Shown: piece after piece, positions 61,101 to 64,000 of the stretch
Layout: each line of letters begins with the position of its first letter
How positions within the stretch are numbered: position 1 is the stretch's first letter
DNA from: Xanthostigma xanthostigma
Lineage: Eukaryota > Arthropoda > Insecta > Raphidioptera > Raphidiidae
Reading direction: 5' to 3'
DNA length: 64,000 nt
NCBI GenBank assembly: GCA_963575645.1
Contig: OY754466.1
Coordinates: 13,184,001 to 13,248,000, forward strand
The notes under the pieces: model-generated
Seen by the model: the letters and a program-made list of their open reading frames with translations, nothing else
Told to the model about the DNA's origin: nothing
The model's database searches: none
Translations under genes and position numbers: made by a program

Positions 61101-63097
61101 AAACTTGTGTTTTCAGCTAGTAAAAAAAAGCGGTCAAGTGCGAGTAGAATTCGTGTCTTCGAGGTTCTGTACCGTTATAACAATTTAATATAGTTGACAA
61201 TCATCGTGTAGGATGGCGCCACTTTTGTTTACTTTCAGTGATGCATGTATTACAAAAATGTATTATCTAAAGGCCGTATTTTTTATTGCACTGGGTTAGA
61301 AGCCTAGATTTTTTACAAAATTACGGGGTGGTAGACCCTAGTATTTGATATTAATTTTAACTTGCTACCTCAAACCGTTCCTGAAAAAAAGGGTCTTGAC
61401 GGACAGATAGAAAGACAACAAAGTGATCTTATATTCTGAGATACAGAACCCTACAAGCGAACACAATACTGATAAAAAATTATATGGGCTATGTGCAAGG
61501 AGGCGGAGTTACAAGTTTTTCGATGCGATGTTTGTGGTGAGCACTAGGGGAAACTTCAAGCTCAAATTTTCCGTATGTCAATGAGCAATGTATATTAAAA
61601 GTGAAAATAGTTATAATTTTATGAAGTTTTTTAATTACAAAAAAAACATGGGAAAACTAAGCGATTTGGAAATGCTTGCTGCGTTCCGGGCTGTTGCACT
61701 GGTGGCGATTTAAGTAAAATAAAGACCATTGGCGCCCTAATTTGACGTTCCGCTGTCAGTGTAAACAAATTAACATCAATTTTTCTTATTACATTTTTTT
61801 TGACACATCATGGCCATTTAAAGTTTTTGACTTATCACCATAGAAACAGATCGCGATTTCCATAAAAAGTGAGTTCAATAATTCTCTATTTCCCACTAAC
61901 GGCGCTAGTAGGCTTCGTGCACACAACCTATAGGCATAGCCGTAGGACACGTTATGTTGTATCATGCATAGTTAAAACAAATGAATCAATTTACCTGATT
62001 TACCTGTCAGAGGTCTTCGATTTCCACCAACCATATAGTAGTGCAGCGTATCGGGCATTGCCAGATCAGCAAGACCGGAAGGCCTTCCTCCCAATCCGAG
62101 AGTGACGAGACCTAGTGCCAAACCGGCCGCAAGGGAGTAAGCCTCGCGGTCGACGCAGTTTTCCATTTCGGGACCGGGAGGTCTACCTGCAAAATGGGCA
62201 TTAATTCGTTTACGACGAATCTAGTGAATGTCGCGAAAGTCTACTATAGTCTAATCCAGGCTTGGGCAAATGGCGGCCCGCGGGCCGGGTTCGGCCCGCA
62301 GTAGACTTTTGTCCGGCCCGCGAAGCATATTATTAATATAATTAAGAACGAAAATAGTTTGCCAATATAATTTGGCGCATAAAAATTTGTTTTGAAAAAT
62401 AGTAAATAGCAAGGGCCACAACAGACGAAAAAAGACCTTTTTGTTGTGGAAATTATGACTTTTTTTTTTGCTCTCAAAATTTTTGGCCCACGGTCAAATT
62501 TTCATCAGTAATGTGGCCCGACGATCAAAGGATTTGCCCGCCCCTGGTCTAATCCATTTTTAAAGTGTTCGTAAATTGTCTTTTGTAAATGGACAGATGA
62601 AAAACCAAACATGCGTTTGTATTCTGCTCCTTTTGCTTTTGTAATGGGTGCAATATACTTATTTAATTATTTATTATAAAATCACAAACCGATTTCCGCC
62701 AGCAATACTTCTGTGATATGTCTGTGAGCCGAGCCTTGGTAGACTAGGCCGATGCCCATAAGCGCAGCTACTTGCACATTCTGTGGAATGTCCATCTCCA
62801 TCGATGTAGGCGGCAGAAGAGCCTCAAGGTGAATGCTAAGCATCTTAGTCATCATCGTATCCATTGTACCTCGTTTCGTAGCCGACAATCCTGCAAATAT
62901 TATTTGTTTCATTCACAGCGAAATTTAATCGGTTTGCTATTTGCTATTTAATACGAACCTAACAAAAGTCCCACACTGGTCATTTCATTAACTTTTTTCA
63001 AATACTCGTATGTATTCAAGATGTCAAGATTTTTCAAATGACCATTCAGACCGAGCGCCATTAGAAAGCCGGCATGTTCTGTCGGAGTCTCTGGTCC
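54762..63097 (-). CDS. shtd: Anaphase-promoting complex subunit 1 (partial, C-terminal 769 residues)
   Basis: Nine exons in 5' to 3' order: 62959-63097, 62690-62890, 62004-62186, 60587-60926, 59754-59955, 57893-58128, 56836-57084, 55939-56302, 54762-55157. All phases agree (2310 nt, 769 codons plus stop). It starts GPETPTEHAGFLMALGLNGH and passes through about six PC repeats (MALGLNGHL, MGIGLVYQGSAHR, AAGLALGLVTLGLGG, ATLALGLMYIGSGN, AGACFALGLKYAGSGDE, THMALGLLFLGGGR). It continues with RYHLQAFRHFYVLAVEPRLI, GYLDIKQRAGCLSYVEDPLG and a helical C terminus. Family knowledge: APC1 is the largest scaffold of the APC/C ubiquitin ligase; its PC toroid contacts APC10 and the coactivators. The remaining N-terminal exons lie to the right of 64000. 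Fly name shattered (shtd). Confidence 0.97.
55233..55797 (+). mobile_element. TA-flanked inverted-repeat element (copy 3)
   Basis: Ends tacagtatgtaaacatgtaa and cgcgtttacatactgta. Same family and orientation as 38198-38782. APC1 last intron. An 88-codon open frame inside is a chance frame. Confidence 0.88.
55939..56302 (-). CDS. shtd: APC1 exon (post-PC conserved region)
   Basis: Codes QILEGSGYLDIKQRAGCLSY, VEDPLGLHSLLARTISKSQR through CVTKDKLAILPMWTQLIQ. GYLDIKQRAGxLSYxxDPxG is a strongly conserved APC1 stretch. Acceptor TTTTAAG. Confidence 0.96.
56363..56791. mobile_element. Harbinger-like inverted-repeat element
   Basis: Ends GGCCGCTGCACACGAGGCTA and TAGCCTCGTGTGCAGTGGCC are inverted. 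The motif ctgctagattccttgcta also occurs near 21078-21105 with the same ctgcacacgaggct head, so fragments of the family are in Gug intron 1. Target duplication not clear. Confidence 0.75.
56836..57084 (-). CDS. shtd: APC1 exon
   Basis: Codes YHLQAFRHFYVLAVEPRLIV, PRDVLKNTACYANLKVTKLD through FDRDRNWNKL. The acceptor is ATTCGCAG at 57085-57092. The open frame extends further upstream but that part is intron, because exon 57893-58128 ends SNDN plus two bases of Arg and must join at YHLQ. Confidence 0.94.
57893..58128 (-). CDS. shtd: APC1 exon (last PC repeat)
   Basis: Codes VMAGTGDLTILRLVRYLRRR, VPYGAHLATHMALGLLFLGG and AFFPKFPTHSNDN. Acceptor CGCTACAG, donor GTATGT, phase 0 in and 2 out. Confidence 0.96.
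58337..58782. mobile_element. 446-bp inverted-repeat element with TAT duplication (copy 1)
   Basis: Ends GGGCTATGTGCACGGAGGC and GGCTTCGTGCACATAGCC, flanked by TAT (58334-58336, 58783-58785). Very similar to 61486-61928. No coding frame. Confidence 0.88.
59190..59690 (+). repeat. Dispersed repeat with internal 195-bp duplication
   Basis: gtaaataaaatggtttgtat...tctcacccagttcttac occurs twice (from about 59293 and 59488). Left end cactccgggagtgccggctg. Reverse orientation of the blocks at 34890-35425. APC1 intron. Confidence 0.8.
59754..59955 (-). CDS. shtd: APC1 exon (PC repeat)
   Basis: Codes QAYCNIVAGACFALGLKYAG, SGDEKASRTLACYTFMFASL and CLNVVLISFSM. Acceptor TTTGTTTCAG, donor GTAAGA. Confidence 0.96.
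60256..60545 (-). mobile_element. 5'-truncated SINE with 15-bp target duplication
   Basis: Reverse-oriented copy of the SINE at 30702-31117, beginning within its body (ttgttgaggttttccatggt) and ending in a tattatta tail. Exact 15-bp duplication gttcaatgtgaatat (60241-60255, 60546-60560). APC1 intron, sense to the gene. Confidence 0.93.
60587..60926 (-). CDS. shtd: APC1 exon (PC repeat)
   Basis: Codes DKYKVSSFQIHEGSNINLDV, TCPGATLALGLMYIGSGNQA, RPPDTQYLLEFIRPDYLLLR, ILWDDVTPSKEWVESQVPGA and DYEAM. The acceptor chosen is CTCAAAAAG at 60927-60935, the only AG that joins the phase-1 donor of the upstream exon to DKYK. An unspliced reading would start MGAQKDKYK; the boundary has a small uncertainty. 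Confidence 0.9.
61118..61455 (+). repeat. Decayed copy of the Lepidoptera-type repeat
   Basis: Contains gcggtcaagtgcgagtagaa and gaggttctgtaccg at the left; ttgacggacagatagaaaga, acaaagtgatcttat and cagaaccctaca at the right. Matches head and tail style of 9010-10520. Confidence 0.65.
61486..61928. mobile_element. 443-bp inverted-repeat element with TAT duplication (copy 2)
   Basis: Ends GGGCTATGTGCAAGGAGGC and GGCTTCGTGCACACAACC, flanked by TAT (61483-61485, 61929-61931). Same family and orientation as 58337-58782. Confidence 0.88.
62004..62186 (-). CDS. shtd: APC1 exon (PC repeat)
   Basis: Codes RPPGPEMENCVDREAYSLAA, GLALGLVTLGLGGRPSGLAD and LHYYMVGGNRRPLT. IGRPPGPEMExCxDRExYSLAAGLALG is highly conserved in APC1. 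Acceptor CTGCAG context TTTTGCAG, donor GTAAAT. Confidence 0.97.
62257..62546. mobile_element. hAT-type non-autonomous element (290 bp)
   Basis: Exact 8-bp duplication gtctaatc (62249-62256, 62547-62554). Ends CAGGCTTGGGCAAATGGC and ATTTGCCCGCCCCTG. Subterminal cggcccgcgggccg. APC1 intron. Confidence 0.92.
62690..62890 (-). CDS. shtd: APC1 exon (PC repeat)
   Basis: Codes LSATKRGTMDTMMTKMLSIH, LEALLPPTSMEMDIPQNVQV and AALMGIGLVYQGSAHRHITE then VLLAEI. Acceptor ATTTGCAG, donor GTTTGT, phase 1 on both sides. Confidence 0.97.
62959..63097 (-). CDS. shtd: APC1 exon (first in window)
   Basis: Codes GPETPTEHAGFLMALGLNGH, LKNLDILNTYEYLKKVNEMT and SVGLLL. HAGFLMALGLNGHL and MTSxGLLLG match animal APC1. 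Acceptor AATTTTAG, donor GTTCGT. Confidence 0.96.
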
Positions 63098-63138
63098 CTA
63101 AAATTAATCGACAATCATGAAGTGCAACAACTTACATA

Positions 63139-63761
63139 GGGTATGTTCCGATATGCACTGCGAGCACTGCACAGTGCTATCACTGTAGAAAAATTCGTTC
63201 CGTTATGAACTGCCAGTATACTGCCGCAGTACCCTAGGAAAATATATGACGTCATAAATCGCCGGCATATTCTACTGCGAGCACTGGCGTTTTCGAGGTA
63301 CTTTGATCACGTGATCTGTCAAAACAACTCGAGTGACTAACGTCTTATAAACAATCTACAGTTTAATCACAAAAATTATAAAGTTCTATAATTAGTTTGA
63401 ATTAATAACTAAAACAATGGAAGAATTGCAAAAAATAATCTTATTAGACATTAAAACATATTCTTTTTAATGAAAAACTATTTACTTTTATTATATTATA
63501 AATCCAATTTACAATTAATATTAATTAAGATATTTTTAATTTGACAGTACTCCAACAACAGTTTTTTTTAATGAACTAGAAAACTGTATTACACTCATTT
63601 GAACGCTCCGTCAAAATTTCAAAAATTGCGGCTGACAGTATACGGGATTGCGTTCCGTTTTAAATAGTAACCAGTATAACTGTCTATAAAGGAACGTGTT
63701 CACAGTATACTAAATTGACGTCACACTGTACAGTGGTCGCAGTGCATATCGGAACATAGCC
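63139..63761. mobile_element. Inverted-repeat element with ATA duplication (623 bp)
   Basis: Ends GGGTATGTTCCGATATGCAC and GTGCATATCGGAACATAGCC, flanked by ATA (63136-63138, 63762-63764). Inner cgagcactg/cagtgctat motifs. In an APC1 intron just upstream of exon 62959-63097. Confidence 0.85.
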
Positions 63762-63764
63762 ATA

Positions 63765-64000
63765 AACTTTTACAAGGGTCGACTTAAAAAAAAGAATGCG
63801 ACAGTCCAATTAGTACTCTAACAGTATGTGTAAACATCTCATGTGTGGAATAGCCGACTTGCGCACTGGCTATATTTGATTTTTCGTCACATAGCTTTCC
63901 TAAGATTATTATAATACGCGCCACCGATCTAAAAGGTTCGGAAGCTAGTCACAAACAGCGTCGCAAAGGCACATTTTAGAGCCGTTGATACTCCCACCAC
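63765..64000. other. Right-edge intronic sequence, probably repeat
   Basis: The last 170 bp (cgcgccaccgatctaaaagg, gctagtcacaaacagcgtcg, gagccgttgatactcccacc) resemble a common insect dispersed repeat running off the edge. No APC1 exon recognised here. Confidence 0.45.

Noticed and set aside
1-64000. A new defence, toxin-antitoxin or biosynthetic cluster
   Set aside because: All recognised genes are conserved animal housekeeping or developmental genes with introns; the purine pair is the only functional grouping. No bacterial-type operon, toxin gene or viral gene set was seen.

Overview
This is a eukaryotic window from an insect nuclear genome. The genes are split by GT-AG introns, non-coding sequence is AT-rich, and transposon debris is dense. 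The genes are insect-like: the atrophin starts at [12 protein letters not shown] without an upstream BAH module. One dispersed repeat (about 9010-10520, a decayed second copy at about 61118-61455) opens with the GGTCAAGTGCGAGTCGGACT type head and ends with the 'gacggacagcggag...ggaaccctaa' type tail that I associate with Lepidoptera. A moth, butterfly or close relative is my best guess, not a proof.

Layout: (1) 1-23478, minus strand: Grunge/atrophin (Gug). Fifteen exons, from an in-frame start at 23445 to at least position 1, carry ELM2, SANT and a GATA-like zinc finger, then a long low-complexity linker. The C-terminal atrophin domain lies beyond the left edge. (2) 29449-34229, minus: Fip1, complete in seven exons, an mRNA cleavage/polyadenylation factor. 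(3) 37484-42563, minus: PAICS, complete in four coding exons. (4) 44675-51438, plus: PPAT/Prat, complete in four coding exons. (5) 54762-63097 and beyond, minus: the C-terminal 769 residues of APC1/ANAPC1 in nine exons, including about six PC repeats. All junctions were placed by hand from GT/AG sites, and every exon length agrees with codon phase.

PAICS and PPAT face away from each other with 2.1 kb between start codons. They catalyse step 1 (PPAT) and the AIR carboxylase and SAICAR synthetase steps (PAICS) of de novo purine synthesis, so the pair probably shares a promoter region. The other genes are unrelated housekeeping or developmental regulators.

Almost everything between exons is mobile DNA. 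I find hAT-type elements with exact 8-bp target duplications, PIF/Harbinger-like elements with 3-bp duplications, TA- and TTAA-flanked inverted-repeat elements, a mariner-like remnant, two copies of one SINE with exact 15-bp duplications, several long fold-back palindromes, a 120-bp minisatellite and nested insertions. I found no gene cluster that looks like a new defence or biosynthetic system. The most interesting items are the divergent purine gene pair, the SUMO-motif-rich atrophin linker, and the very long hairpins inside transcribed introns.
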